Shown here piece after piece: positions 42,709-51,856 of a stretch of 52,322 nucleotides of DNA. Below the pieces are notes generated by a model. That model did no database searches. It was not told where the DNA came from and worked only from the letters and a program-made list of their open reading frames with translations. The position numbers were made by a program, and so were the translations under genes. The stretch's first letter is position 1. Each line of letters opens with the position of its first letter. Origin of the DNA: Bacteroidota bacterium (GTDB lineage: Bacteria > Bacteroidota > Bacteroidia > Bacteroidales > Prolixibacteraceae); contig JAJZSZ010000002.1 of the NCBI GenBank assembly GCA_021849365.1, positions 1 through 52,322 on the forward strand, read 5' to 3'.

Positions 42709-42723
42709 ATATGTAATACATAA
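42709..42723. promoter_or_regulatory. GntR operator 1 (at the gntR promoter)
   Basis: The core TATGTAATACATA (42710-42722) is a perfect odd palindrome containing GTA-A-TAC, the FadR-subfamily half-site pattern. It is followed by AGACAAA, shared with operator 2, and sits 3 bp from the gntR -7 box, over the expected transcription start. Confidence 0.75.
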
Positions 42724-42725
42724 GA

Positions 42726-42733
42726 CAAAAATA
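42726..42733 (-). promoter_or_regulatory. -7 box (TATTTTTG) of gntR
   Basis: Minus-strand TATTTTTG fits TAnnTTTG, 59 bp upstream of the gntR start. A -33-like TTTG (complement of 42749-42752) is 15 bp away, slightly short. Confidence 0.6.
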
Positions 42734-42967
42734 GATATTTCTTAAAAACAAAAGCTAATATAAGAGTAAAACTTTCAAATTAATTATTCGAAGATATTAC
42801 CAGGTTGGTTTTTCTCACAAATTACTACTATTTTTTTTATTTGTCCCGGGATGCTAGATTTCAGTATTCAAAAGGAATATAAGCGGGAATGAATTATGTT
42901 TTATTTTAGTTTTCCCTGAAAATCAATAATTCATGTTATAAATCATTCAAAAAAAAGTCTCAAAAAA

Positions 42968-42998
42968 TTTGGCTATCAAAATTCAATATCTATTTTTG
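42968..42998 (+). promoter_or_regulatory. promoter of susC (-33 TTTG, -7 TATTTTTG)
   Basis: TTTG (42968-42971) and TATTTTTG (42991-42998) with 19-bp spacing are an ideal Bacteroidota promoter, 57 bp upstream of the susC start. Confidence 0.8.
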
Positions 42999-43003
42999 TT
43001 GTG

Positions 43004-43018
43004 TTATGTAGGACATAA
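43004..43018. promoter_or_regulatory. GntR operator 2 (at the susC promoter)
   Basis: TTATGT-AGG-ACATAA is a perfect 6-3-6 palindrome containing GTA-G-GAC. It begins 6 bp after the susC -7 box, so bound repressor would cover the transcription start. The same ATAAGACAAA word follows both operators. Confidence 0.78.
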
Positions 43019-43055
43019 GACAAATATGAAATTTTCAATATTTAATTAAACCGTT

Positions 43056-46000
43056 ATGAATAGATTTCTTGCATTACTGCCGCTTTGGGTGGCGTTTTTG
43101 TCCCTGATGTCTTTTAGCCCGGTTATGGCTCAAAAGATGGTGAAAGGTACTGTTACTGATGCAGCAGATGGTTCAACAATTCCCGGGGTTAATGTTGTGG
43201 TGAAGGGAACTACTGTTGGAACACTGACTGATATTGATGGTAATTATACATTAAGTGTTCCCGCCGGAAAAGATGAAATTTCATTTTCGATGGTAGGTTA
43301 TGCAACTGTTACATTTACTGTTGGCAATCAGTCGGTAATTAATGTTTCTTTGAAAACATCGGTTCAGGCTCTCGATGAAGTTGTGGTAACCGGATACGGT
43401 GGTACTCAAACACGATCCAGAAGTACAAACTCAATTGCAAAGGTTGACAGCAAAAAGTTGAGTTCCGGTGTATTCTCAAATCCGGCACAGGCTCTTTCGG
43501 GTGCTGTTACCGGTCTTCGGGTTGTTCAAACCTCGGGTAATCCGGGCGCAACACCTAATATTATATTGCGTGGTGGTACAAACCTCGATGGTTCAGGCTC
43601 TCCACTGGTAATTGTTGATGGTCAGATTCGCGGAAGCTTATCAGACATCAATCCTGAGGATGTGGAAGATATGCAGGTAATGAAAGATGCTGGAGCAACT
43701 GCTATTTATGGTGCTCGTGCAAACAATGGAGTTATCCTTATCAAGACCAAAACTGGTAAAGCTGGACAATCGGAAATTAACGTAAAAGTGAAGGTTGGAG
43801 CTAATTACCTGAATAATCCTTATGATTTTGCCGATGCCGAAACTTATTTGACCTGGCAGCGTCCGGCTTACGTTAAAGCGAATAATATCTGGAAAAAAGC
43901 CGATGGTACAGGCGTTGGTTATGCCACAAACATTTCAACCCTTACCGGAGCTCAGCCTTATGGTACAGGTAACGCTTATTTTGCTGCTGATGGCACAACG
44001 CCACTTGTTAATACTACAAATTCAATCTGGAGTACAATGTACTTAACCGATCAGAATAAATTCCTGTTGAATCAGGGATGGCAACAAATGAAAGATCCGG
44101 TTTATGCTTTTCTGAAAGCATTGTATCCAAATGATGCTACTATTTCTGAAAATCTTCTTTTTAAGAATACGACTCCGGCCGACTACAATTTTAAAAATCC
44201 TTCATACACACAAGACTATAACATTAACATGTCGGGTGGTAACGATAAGGGCCATTATTACGCTGGTATTGGATACAACAATTCAGAAGGTTTGCCAATT
44301 TCATCGTACTACAAACGCTATTCATTTATCCTGAATGGTGATTATCAGATAAAATCATGGTTAAACTCGGCTTCCAGCTTCAATTTTAACCGTGCCAACT
44401 GGCAGGCGATGCCGGGTTCAAATACCAGTGAAGCCAACTATTTCAGCCGCGTGATTTCGTTGCCGCCAACAGTGCGTTTTGCCAGCGAAGACGGAACTCC
44501 ACGTTTGGGTAACAACAGTGGCGATGGTAACCAGAGTTTTCAGAATGACTTGTTTTTTGTCTTCAATCAGACTGATAAATTCACGATGAACCAGTCGTTT
44601 AAAATTGACTTTACAAAGAATCTCTTTCTGAAGCTTTCTGCAAATATTTATTACAGTGAGGCTTATAACGAAACATTCAACCGGGATTTCAGAACTTCGG
44701 CTACTGCATTCAATACCACCCGCAGTTCATCGGCAAATTTCGACAGAGTTTTTGATCAGACCTATAATGCATTACTGAACTATCAGAAACAAATTAAAGA
44801 TCATTTTGTAACTGCTTTGGTCGGTACCGAGTACTACGATACATACAACTATGGCGTTTACGCTGCTGGTTCGGGTGCTGCTACCGACGATTTTCGCGAT
44901 TTGGCGTTGACTTCGGCTGACAAGGATAAAAGAAGCATCGACTCATGGCATGCACAACAACGAATCCTTTCATTCTTTGGTCGTGTGAACTACGACTATA
45001 TGAGCAAATACCTGCTTTCGCTTGTTGTTCGCCGCGACGGATATTCCCGCCTGATTGACAATCGTTGGGGAACATTCCCGGGAGCTTCTGCCGGATGGGT
45101 TTTCACTAAGGAGTCGTTCATGGATAAATATTCCAAAGTTCTTTCATTTGGTAAACTGAAAGCCAGCTATGGTTTGAACGGTAACGTTTCGGGCATTGGT
45201 GCTTACGAACTTCAGGGAAGCTATGTTGGATCGACCAAATACAATGGGACATCAACATTTATTTTGGGATCAGTTCCAAATCCTAGTCTCCGCTGGGAAA
45301 AAACACGTACCCTTGAAGCTGGTGTTGATTTAGGCTACCTGAACAACCGTTTCTCTTCGAACTTTACATTCTACGACCGTTTAACCTCTGACAAGTTCGC
45401 AACTTTAACATTGCCAGCGTCTTCAGGTATCTCTGGAATCCGCACAAACAATGGTCAATTCCGCAACCGCGGTCTTGAAATTGAATTGGGTGCCAAACCA
45501 ATTGTTACTAAAAACGTGCAGTGGAATATTAACGCCAACATTTCATATAACAAGAATACGATTGTGAAGCTACCAAACAATGGACTTCCATTGAATCGTC
45601 AGAATGCTTTCCAGGTTTATTCAGGTAAGAGTGCTACTGATTTGATTTGGGTTGGTGGATATCAGGAAGGACAGGAGCCAGGAGTATTGTATGTATGGCA
45701 GGCCGATGGTATTTACAAAGATGCCAACGAAATTCCGGCTAACCGCATCGTAAAACCAATTACTTTCCAGGGTGCAACTACACGAACCCTTTATGGATCG
45801 GCTGATTGGGCTGCCTTAACCGAAGCACAGAAAATCTCGACTAAAGGCTTGCCAATTATGCCTGGTGATGTAAAATGGCGTGACGTGAATGGCGACAATG
45901 TAATTGACGACTATGACCTTGTGAAAATTGGAAACACAACTCCGCACTGGATTGGTGGTTTCAACTCAACCGTAAATTATAAGAATTTCAGCTTATATGC

Positions 46001-46427
46001 TGCATTCGACTATGCTTTGGGCTTCTCGGTTATGGATTACCGTTTGCCATGGATCCTCGGCGATATGCAGGGAACCTACAATCCAACCAATGATGTGAAA
46101 GATACATGGACAGCAGAAAATCCGAATGCAAAATATCCAACATATCAGTGGGCCGACCAGCTAGGAAAAGGTAACTATCGTAACTCGACCTTGTTTACCT
46201 ACAAAGGCGATTACCTTGCTTTCCGCCAGATTTCGCTTACTTATTCGTTCCCAAAAGTTATGTTGCAGAAACTTAAAGTTGAAAAACTGGAATTGTCGGT
46301 TACAGGACAGAACCTGGGTTATTTAACTGCTGCAAAAACGATGACCAGCCCTGAAAGTGGTGGTATTCAGGATGCCGGATACAGCTTGCCCAAAACTGTA
46401 ACTTTCGGATTAAATATCACATTCTAA
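43056..46427 (+). CDS. SusC/RagA-family TonB-dependent transporter (sialoglycan or sialic-acid uptake)
   Basis: 1123 residues. Signal peptide (cleavage near VMAQ, residue 26), an N-terminal carboxypeptidase-regulatory-like beta domain (KGTVTDAADGSTIPGVNVVVKG...), a TonB-box/plug start LDEVVVTGYG, the plug motif GSPLVIVDGQIRG...YGARANNGVILIKTK, then a long outer-membrane beta-barrel ending in a C-terminal aromatic strand (VTFGLNITF). There is no STN signalling domain, so control is not through an anti-sigma factor but by the adjacent GntR protein. It should import ligand bound by the SusD encoded 30 bp downstream. By context it is a NanO-like transporter; specificity is inferred. Confidence 0.93.
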   Translation: MNRFLALLPLWVAFLSLMSFSPVMAQKMVKGTVTDAADGSTIPGVNVVVKGTTVGTLTDIDGNYTLSVPAGKDEISFSMVGYATVTFTVGNQSVINVSLKTSVQALDEVVVTGYGGTQTRSRSTNSIAKVDSKKLSSGVFSNPAQALSGAVTGLRVVQTSGNPGATPNIILRGGTNLDGSGSPLVIVDGQIRGSLSDINPEDVEDMQVMKDAGATAIYGARANNGVILIKTKTGKAGQSEINVKVKVGANYLNNPYDFADAETYLTWQRPAYVKANNIWKKADGTGVGYATNISTLTGAQPYGTGNAYFAADGTTPLVNTTNSIWSTMYLTDQNKFLLNQGWQQMKDPVYAFLKALYPNDATISENLLFKNTTPADYNFKNPSYTQDYNINMSGGNDKGHYYAGIGYNNSEGLPISSYYKRYSFILNGDYQIKSWLNSASSFNFNRANWQAMPGSNTSEANYFSRVISLPPTVRFASEDGTPRLGNNSGDGNQSFQNDLFFVFNQTDKFTMNQSFKIDFTKNLFLKLSANIYYSEAYNETFNRDFRTSATAFNTTRSSSANFDRVFDQTYNALLNYQKQIKDHFVTALVGTEYYDTYNYGVYAAGSGAATDDFRDLALTSADKDKRSIDSWHAQQRILSFFGRVNYDYMSKYLLSLVVRRDGYSRLIDNRWGTFPGASAGWVFTKESFMDKYSKVLSFGKLKASYGLNGNVSGIGAYELQGSYVGSTKYNGTSTFILGSVPNPSLRWEKTRTLEAGVDLGYLNNRFSSNFTFYDRLTSDKFATLTLPASSGISGIRTNNGQFRNRGLEIELGAKPIVTKNVQWNINANISYNKNTIVKLPNNGLPLNRQNAFQVYSGKSATDLIWVGGYQEGQEPGVLYVWQADGIYKDANEIPANRIVKPITFQGATTRTLYGSADWAALTEAQKISTKGLPIMPGDVKWRDVNGDNVIDDYDLVKIGNTTPHWIGGFNSTVNYKNFSLYAAFDYALGFSVMDYRLPWILGDMQGTYNPTNDVKDTWTAENPNAKYPTYQWADQLGKGNYRNSTLFTYKGDYLAFRQISLTYSFPKVMLQKLKVEKLELSVTGQNLGYLTAAKTMTSPESGGIQDAGYSLPKTVTFGLNITF

Positions 46428-46457
46428 AAGAGTTTAACCCAGAAAAATTTAAAACAG

Positions 46458-48023
46458 ATGAAAACAAGATATTTCAAATTCGTAATAGCTTTGGCTGTAA
46501 GCGCTTCGATGTTGTTTACAAGCTGCGACAGTCTCGATTTGGGTCCGATTGACAACTACGGAAACGCTAATTACTGGCAGAATCTGGCTCAGGTTCAAAC
46601 CTATGTCAATGGTATTCATTTAGATTTACGCTCAAATAATTTTGCGCGCAAATTCACAATGGGCGAAGCTCGTGGTGGGCTTCAGGTTATTGGTACTGGC
46701 TCGCAGGGCGCGTCAACTTACGACGATCCGATTAAAGGAAATACCATCAATGTTGATAATCCGGGCGTAACCGCATGGGGATCATATTATGGCAATATTT
46801 TCGACTGTAACCTGTTGATTCAGAAAGTTGAAGGTAGCAGTATTCAAACTGCCAACCAGAAAGATGTGGATTACCTGCTGGCTCAAACCTATGGAATTCG
46901 CGCATTGTACTATTTCACGCTTTACCGTGCTTACGGCGGGGTGCCAATTATCACCAGTGTAAAAGTGCTTGATGGCCAGGTTTCTCAGTCAGATCTTTAT
47001 ACTGCACGTTCAACAGCTAAGGAAGTAATGGATTTCATCAAGGCTGATTTGGATAAATCGCTGAATTATTTCGCTTCTTCAGGAAAAAGCTGGACAAACA
47101 ACGTAACCTGGTCGAAAGCTGCCACGCAGATGCTGGCTGCCGATGTTTACCTTTGGTCAGCAAAAGTTTCTCTTGATAATCAAGCTCCGGCTTCGGGCGA
47201 TTTAGCCAAGGCCGAAAGCTATTTGAATGAAGTGAAAAACAATACTCAGTTTGGTTTGGTAAGCGACTTTGCGTCTATTTTTGCGAGCAATAACGAATCG
47301 AACAAGGAAATCATTTTCAGCATTAATTATGCTGACGGCGAAGCAACCAGCAGTGTTTCTAACTTCCTTTATGCTGATGCTAATATCGTTTCGTTCTATG
47401 ACAAAGCCGGAGCAAAACTTGGCGATCCGCTGAACCTAAAAGGAACTGCTATTCAGCGTTATGAATATACCCTGAATTTCTGGAATGCATTTAAAGCAAA
47501 AGACAAGAGACGTGGTGCAACATTTATGGAGTACTACGATAAAAACGGCGTAGTAAAAGGAACTGTGATGAAAAAATTCATTGGATCAATTAACTCGCAG
47601 GGTGCGCGTGTTTACGACTCAAATGAGCCTGTATATCGCTATGCTGATGTGCTTTTGATGCTTGCTGAAGTTGAAAATATGAAAAACGGCGACCCGGCAC
47701 AATACATCAACCAGATCCGCCAGCGTGCTTATGGTACTGACTATGTTGCAGCAACCGATGCTTATGTGAATTCAGATTTCAAAACCAACGAGTATGCCAT
47801 TCTTGCAGAACGCGATTTTGAATTTGTTTTCGAAGGAAAACGTTGGTACGACGTCTGCCGGATGAAAGACGCTGCAAATGGTAAAGCACTGGCTTTTGAT
47901 GCCAATTCGGCTTACAGTGGAACGCCTGTGTTAAAATCGACGGAAGCTTTCAAACTGTTGTGGCCGGTTGATAAATCGACATTAAATGCTGATCCGAAGC
48001 TGGTTCAAACCTCCGGATATTAA
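46458..48023 (+). CDS. SusD/RagB-family surface glycan-binding lipoprotein
   Basis: 521 residues, lipobox LFTSC with C23, then the SusD fold: NYWQNLAQVQTYVNGIHLDLR near the start, TPR-like helices with the ALYYFTLYRAYGGVPIIT segment, and the C-terminal SusD family region with YRYADVLLMLAEVEN, INQIRQRAYG, ERDFEFVFEGKRWYDVCRMK. It caps the SusC barrel and captures ligand at the cell surface. By locus it would be a NanU-like sialic-acid binder. It is 30 bp after susC. A perfect hairpin (48082-48107) lies between it and the sialidase gene. Confidence 0.93.
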   Translation: MKTRYFKFVIALAVSASMLFTSCDSLDLGPIDNYGNANYWQNLAQVQTYVNGIHLDLRSNNFARKFTMGEARGGLQVIGTGSQGASTYDDPIKGNTINVDNPGVTAWGSYYGNIFDCNLLIQKVEGSSIQTANQKDVDYLLAQTYGIRALYYFTLYRAYGGVPIITSVKVLDGQVSQSDLYTARSTAKEVMDFIKADLDKSLNYFASSGKSWTNNVTWSKAATQMLAADVYLWSAKVSLDNQAPASGDLAKAESYLNEVKNNTQFGLVSDFASIFASNNESNKEIIFSINYADGEATSSVSNFLYADANIVSFYDKAGAKLGDPLNLKGTAIQRYEYTLNFWNAFKAKDKRRGATFMEYYDKNGVVKGTVMKKFIGSINSQGARVYDSNEPVYRYADVLLMLAEVENMKNGDPAQYINQIRQRAYGTDYVAATDAYVNSDFKTNEYAILAERDFEFVFEGKRWYDVCRMKDAANGKALAFDANSAYSGTPVLKSTEAFKLLWPVDKSTLNADPKLVQTSGY

Positions 48024-48081
48024 TACGATCAGAACAATCCTCTTCGCATATAGAATAATTGAGTTTACAGATCAAAATTGG

Positions 48082-48107
48082 GTAAGAGCCTGATTTCAGG
48101 CTCTTAC
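48082..48107 (+). terminator. intercistronic hairpin between susD and the sialidase gene
   Basis: GTAAGAGCCTGA (48082-48093) and TCAGGCTCTTAC (48096-48107) form a perfect 12-bp stem, loop only TT. The downstream T-tract is broken (TTCAATAATTTTC), so partial termination or mRNA protection is likely. Confidence 0.7.
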
Positions 48108-48173
48108 TTCAATAATTTTCAAAATCAGTTATATTTAACAATTAGAATCTTCTTCTGAATTCAGACTTAATGT

Positions 48174-49850
48174 TTGATTATGAATTTAAAGCATTCGACC
48201 ATGGCCATTTTCAATATCGTATTTTTTTCTTTGTTGCTTTTTATTTCAACTGAATGTGTGAAAAGTGAATTGATTGTCAAAGAATCTGTTAGCGTGACAT
48301 CAGTTGAATTAAAGCAGAATCATTTACCACTTAACTATGGGGCAGAAAATGCAGGAGTATTTGAATTGCGTTTGGCAGTTACTACTGAAGAAGAAGCCTT
48401 ACTGCTGAATAATGTGGAGGTATTGTTCGATACTGAAAGTAAGTTTGCAGGTATTGAATCTATTTCTGCCAAATATTCCGGAGCTGTGAACGGATCGGAC
48501 ACGAATGTTTTGTTTGGCACTTCAAAAAATCTGAGTCAGAAAACAAATATTTCCGGAACCAGAGAATTAGGTACAGGGATTCATTTTCTGAAATTTGGGA
48601 TTGCAACAACTGCCAATCCTGATTTAATCAGCCGGTTCAGAGTTGAGAAAATTACCCTGTCGTTTAAAAATCACAAACCGGTCTCGGTTTCTCCAACCGA
48701 TAAATATATTTTCCGGCCTAAAATGGTGCTCCGGGCAGCCGGGCAGGATAACACCAATACTTACCGCATTCCCGGACTAATTACAACCAGCAAAGGCACG
48801 CTGATCGCCGTTTACGACAACCGGTACAACAACAGCAAAGACCTTCAGGAAGACATTGACATTGGTATGAGTCGCAGTACCGATGGCGGCCAAACCTGGC
48901 ACCCCATGCGCGTAATTATGGACATGGGCGAATATGGTGGTCGTTCGCAGCGATTGAACGGAACTGGAGATCCTTGCGTTCTGTTCGACGATAAAACGAA
49001 TACAATTTGGGTGGCCGCTCTCTGGATGAGTGGCGCTACCGAAAAAGATATGCTTTGGTGGGCATCGAAACCCGGAATGAAGCCAGAGGAAACAGGTCAG
49101 TTTATGGTGGTAAAAAGTACTGACGACGGTTTGACCTGGTCACAACCCATCAACATTACTTCGCAAATAAAAGATCCGGCATGGCAGCTGCTTTTGCAGG
49201 GTCCCGGACGCGGAATTACCATGACCGACGGAACTTTGGTTTTTCCGGCTCAGTTTAAAGTCGATTTGGGAGCAAAAGCCATTGATGGCGGTCAATATAC
49301 CTGTCATTCAACCATCGTTTACAGCAAAGATCAAGGAAAAACATGGCAAATTGGAACAGGAGCAAAATCAAATACAACAGAAGCACAGGTAGTTCAACTT
49401 ACTGATGGCAGCCTGATGCTAAATATGCGTGACGACCGAAACCGCGCCGATAAAGGCGTAACAAATGGGCGGGCAGTGGCTACCACAACTGATTTGGGAA
49501 AAACATGGACCGTGCATTCCACTTCAAATTCGGCATTACAGGAATCCAACTGCCAAGCCAGTATTATTAGTACTGATTTGATTATCAGCGGAAAGAAACA
49601 GCAGGTTCTGTTTTTCTCCAATCCGAACAGTAAAACTGATCGCAGCCACATGACTATAAAAGCCAGTTTAGATGGTGGTTTAACCTGGCCTGAGGCATAT
49701 CAGGTTGAACTCAATGCCGAAAATGGTTTTGGCTACTCGTGTATGAGCATGGTCGATAATCAGACCATAGGTATTGTTTACGAGGGTGTAAAAGAACTTT
49801 ATTTTCAAAAAATTCCGGTATCAGACATTTTTGGACCATTGGTTAAGTAA
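48174..49850 (+). CDS. exo-alpha-sialidase (GH33)
   Basis: 558 residues. An N-terminal hydrophobic export signal (about 10-25) leads to a beta-sandwich domain of about 170 residues (the extra N-terminal domain seen in Bacteroidota sialidases), then the six-bladed sialidase propeller. The arginine motif TYRIPGLI (R198) and five Asp-box-like repeats are present (SRSTDGGQTW, KSTDDGLTW, YSKDQGKTW, TTDLGKTW, SLDGGLTW). It removes terminal sialic acid from glycans, feeding the lyase at the end of the window. Cys28 in FISTECV is not a good lipobox (Glu at -1), so anchoring is unsure. A start 6 bp downstream (MNLKHS) is equally possible. Confidence 0.93.
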   Translation: MIMNLKHSTMAIFNIVFFSLLLFISTECVKSELIVKESVSVTSVELKQNHLPLNYGAENAGVFELRLAVTTEEEALLLNNVEVLFDTESKFAGIESISAKYSGAVNGSDTNVLFGTSKNLSQKTNISGTRELGTGIHFLKFGIATTANPDLISRFRVEKITLSFKNHKPVSVSPTDKYIFRPKMVLRAAGQDNTNTYRIPGLITTSKGTLIAVYDNRYNNSKDLQEDIDIGMSRSTDGGQTWHPMRVIMDMGEYGGRSQRLNGTGDPCVLFDDKTNTIWVAALWMSGATEKDMLWWASKPGMKPEETGQFMVVKSTDDGLTWSQPINITSQIKDPAWQLLLQGPGRGITMTDGTLVFPAQFKVDLGAKAIDGGQYTCHSTIVYSKDQGKTWQIGTGAKSNTTEAQVVQLTDGSLMLNMRDDRNRADKGVTNGRAVATTTDLGKTWTVHSTSNSALQESNCQASIISTDLIISGKKQQVLFFSNPNSKTDRSHMTIKASLDGGLTWPEAYQVELNAENGFGYSCMSMVDNQTIGIVYEGVKELYFQKIPVSDIFGPLVK

Positions 49851-49856
49851 ATAAGG

Positions 49857-51836
49857 ATGAGAAGTCTGGGCGTCAAATATAAATCAGTGAAAATGGCTTG
49901 TTTGGTGGCACTTTTCATGTTGTTACAGAATTTTCATGGACATTGCAATTCGTTTGATGCTCCGGCTTTGATTCCGATGCCTCAGAAAATTGTCTGGGAT
50001 AAATTCCACTTTAAAATTGAAGGCAACGAATCGCGAATGGTTCGCCGGATTGTAGCTAATCTTCCTGAAGTTCCAATCAATCAGGAAGAAGCCTACACCC
50101 TTAAAGTTGATGCTGATTCATTGGTATTAAAGGCTAAAACAGCAAAAGGATTATTTCGTGGAGAGCAAACCATCCGGCAACTGACTTTTACCGAAAATGG
50201 ACAGCAGTTCGTTGCAGGTTGTGAAATTACCGACTGGCCTGCTTTTCAGGTTCGCGGGTTTATGCAGGATGTTGGCCGCAATTTTATGTCGCTGCTCCTA
50301 CTGAAAGAGCAGATTGATGTGATAGCCGCATACAAATTCAATGTGTTTCACTTGCATTTGACCGATAATCCGGGATGGCGGTTGGAAAGTAAAAAATATC
50401 CGCAGCTGAATGCCGCATTTGCAATGACCCGCCGACCAGGGAAATATTACTCTCAGGAAGAATTTATCGAATTGGTAAATTATTGCAATGATCGGTTTAT
50501 CACACTCATTCCTGAACTGGATATTCCCGGACACTGCGAGGCATTCCGAAAGGCTTTTGCAATTGATTCGATGAGCGATTCGCGTGTAAAACCAATCTTG
50601 CTTGATCTGATTGATGAGCTTTGCAGTCTGGTTCCAAAAGAGAAAATGTCCTACATCCATTTAGGAACCGATGAGGTTTGGACAAAAAATGAACGACCTG
50701 CCCCCGGGCTTCTGGATGCTTTGGTTAAACGTGTGAAGCAAAACGGCAGAGAAGTGATTGTTTGGCGTCCAGGGCAGCAGATTGATACAGATAAAACTTC
50801 AATCACGCAATTATGGTCGTCGAATGGAAAACCAAAAGCTGGTCACCGTTATCTGGATTCACGGTTGAATTACCTGAATCATCTTGACCCCCTGGCTGGA
50901 GTGGCACAACTCTATTTCGACCGGATCTGCGGAGCATCTCAAAGCGATTCACTTCGTTTGGGAGGAATACTCTGTTGCTGGAATGACAACAATGTGGATG
51001 ACGAATACAATATTTTACGGCAGAATCCGGTTTATCCCGGAATGCTCACTTACAGCGAGACTTCATGGAAAGGCCAGCTGCTTGACATTGGCGAAAAATA
51101 TCTGGCCAAATTGCCTGCGCATGATGATCCGCTTTTTAAGGAATTTCAGGAGTTTGAAAGCCGGTTGGTTCGGCATCGCGACCTGTATTTCCAGGGAAAA
51201 CCATTCCCATATGTCAGGCAGGCAGATATTTCCTGGAAAATCTTCGGCCCGTTTGACCACAAAGGAGAAGTTGACCACAACTTTAAAGGCGAGGAAGCTT
51301 TTGAAAAAAATATACCGTTTGAATACCGGAATTATGCTTTTTTAGGTCCGGTTTATGGCGGAACCATTCATGTCAGGCATTTTTTCGGATTTCCGTCATG
51401 GATTTCGGAAAAGCAGGGAACCATATTTGCAACAACCAAAATTTGGTCGCCAATCGATCAGCAGGTTGGGTGCTGGATAGGATTTCACGATTGGTCGCGC
51501 TCCGGCGGAAGGCGTGGCGGACCATTCCCCGAACAGGGACAATGGCACAACACCAACCCTAAAGTTTGGCTAAACCGAGAACTGATTGAACCGCCGATAT
51601 GGAAGAATCCCGGACTCGCTGAAAAAACGGAGGAAGTGCCGTTCACTGATGAGAATTATTTTTTTCGCGAACCTACCGGCATTTTCCTGAAAAAAGGCTG
51701 GAACGAGGTTTTGTTGAAAGTTCCACAGGGAGGGACGTCGTGGAAGTGGATGTTCACGTTTGTTCCGGTTCAACAGGATGGAGTGAATGTGCGCGAAGTT
51801 TCAGGATTAAAATACAGTGTTGATAACGAAAAATAA
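49857..51836 (+). CDS. GH20 beta-N-acetylhexosaminidase-like protein
   Basis: 659 residues, starting 6 bp after the sialidase stop. After an N-terminal hydrophobic segment (about 14-25) come a GH20b-type small domain (about 35-115) and a GH20 TIM barrel: RGFMQDVGRNFMSL, FNVFHLHLTDNPGWRLE, IPELDIPGHCEAF and the catalytic Asp-Glu in HLGTDEVW (D272-E273). The canonical motif is HxGGDE, so the second glycine is Thr here. About 200 further residues follow the barrel (GPFDHKGEVDHNF onwards) as an extra beta-rich domain. It should release GlcNAc or GalNAc after sialic acid removal. It is in the same operon as the sialidase. Confidence 0.88.
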   Translation: MRSLGVKYKSVKMACLVALFMLLQNFHGHCNSFDAPALIPMPQKIVWDKFHFKIEGNESRMVRRIVANLPEVPINQEEAYTLKVDADSLVLKAKTAKGLFRGEQTIRQLTFTENGQQFVAGCEITDWPAFQVRGFMQDVGRNFMSLLLLKEQIDVIAAYKFNVFHLHLTDNPGWRLESKKYPQLNAAFAMTRRPGKYYSQEEFIELVNYCNDRFITLIPELDIPGHCEAFRKAFAIDSMSDSRVKPILLDLIDELCSLVPKEKMSYIHLGTDEVWTKNERPAPGLLDALVKRVKQNGREVIVWRPGQQIDTDKTSITQLWSSNGKPKAGHRYLDSRLNYLNHLDPLAGVAQLYFDRICGASQSDSLRLGGILCCWNDNNVDDEYNILRQNPVYPGMLTYSETSWKGQLLDIGEKYLAKLPAHDDPLFKEFQEFESRLVRHRDLYFQGKPFPYVRQADISWKIFGPFDHKGEVDHNFKGEEAFEKNIPFEYRNYAFLGPVYGGTIHVRHFFGFPSWISEKQGTIFATTKIWSPIDQQVGCWIGFHDWSRSGGRRGGPFPEQGQWHNTNPKVWLNRELIEPPIWKNPGLAEKTEEVPFTDENYFFREPTGIFLKKGWNEVLLKVPQGGTSWKWMFTFVPVQQDGVNVREVSGLKYSVDNEK

Positions 51837-51856
51837 ACGAATTAAATAGTTGAACA

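Larger units (their letters stand above)
42668..43055. other. divergent regulatory region between gntR and susC
   Basis: 388 bp without a gene. It carries two promoters with identical -7 boxes (TATTTTTG) facing opposite ways and a matching palindromic operator just downstream of each. The middle (about 42760-42960) is AT-rich and shows nothing else I can assign. Confidence 0.75.
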
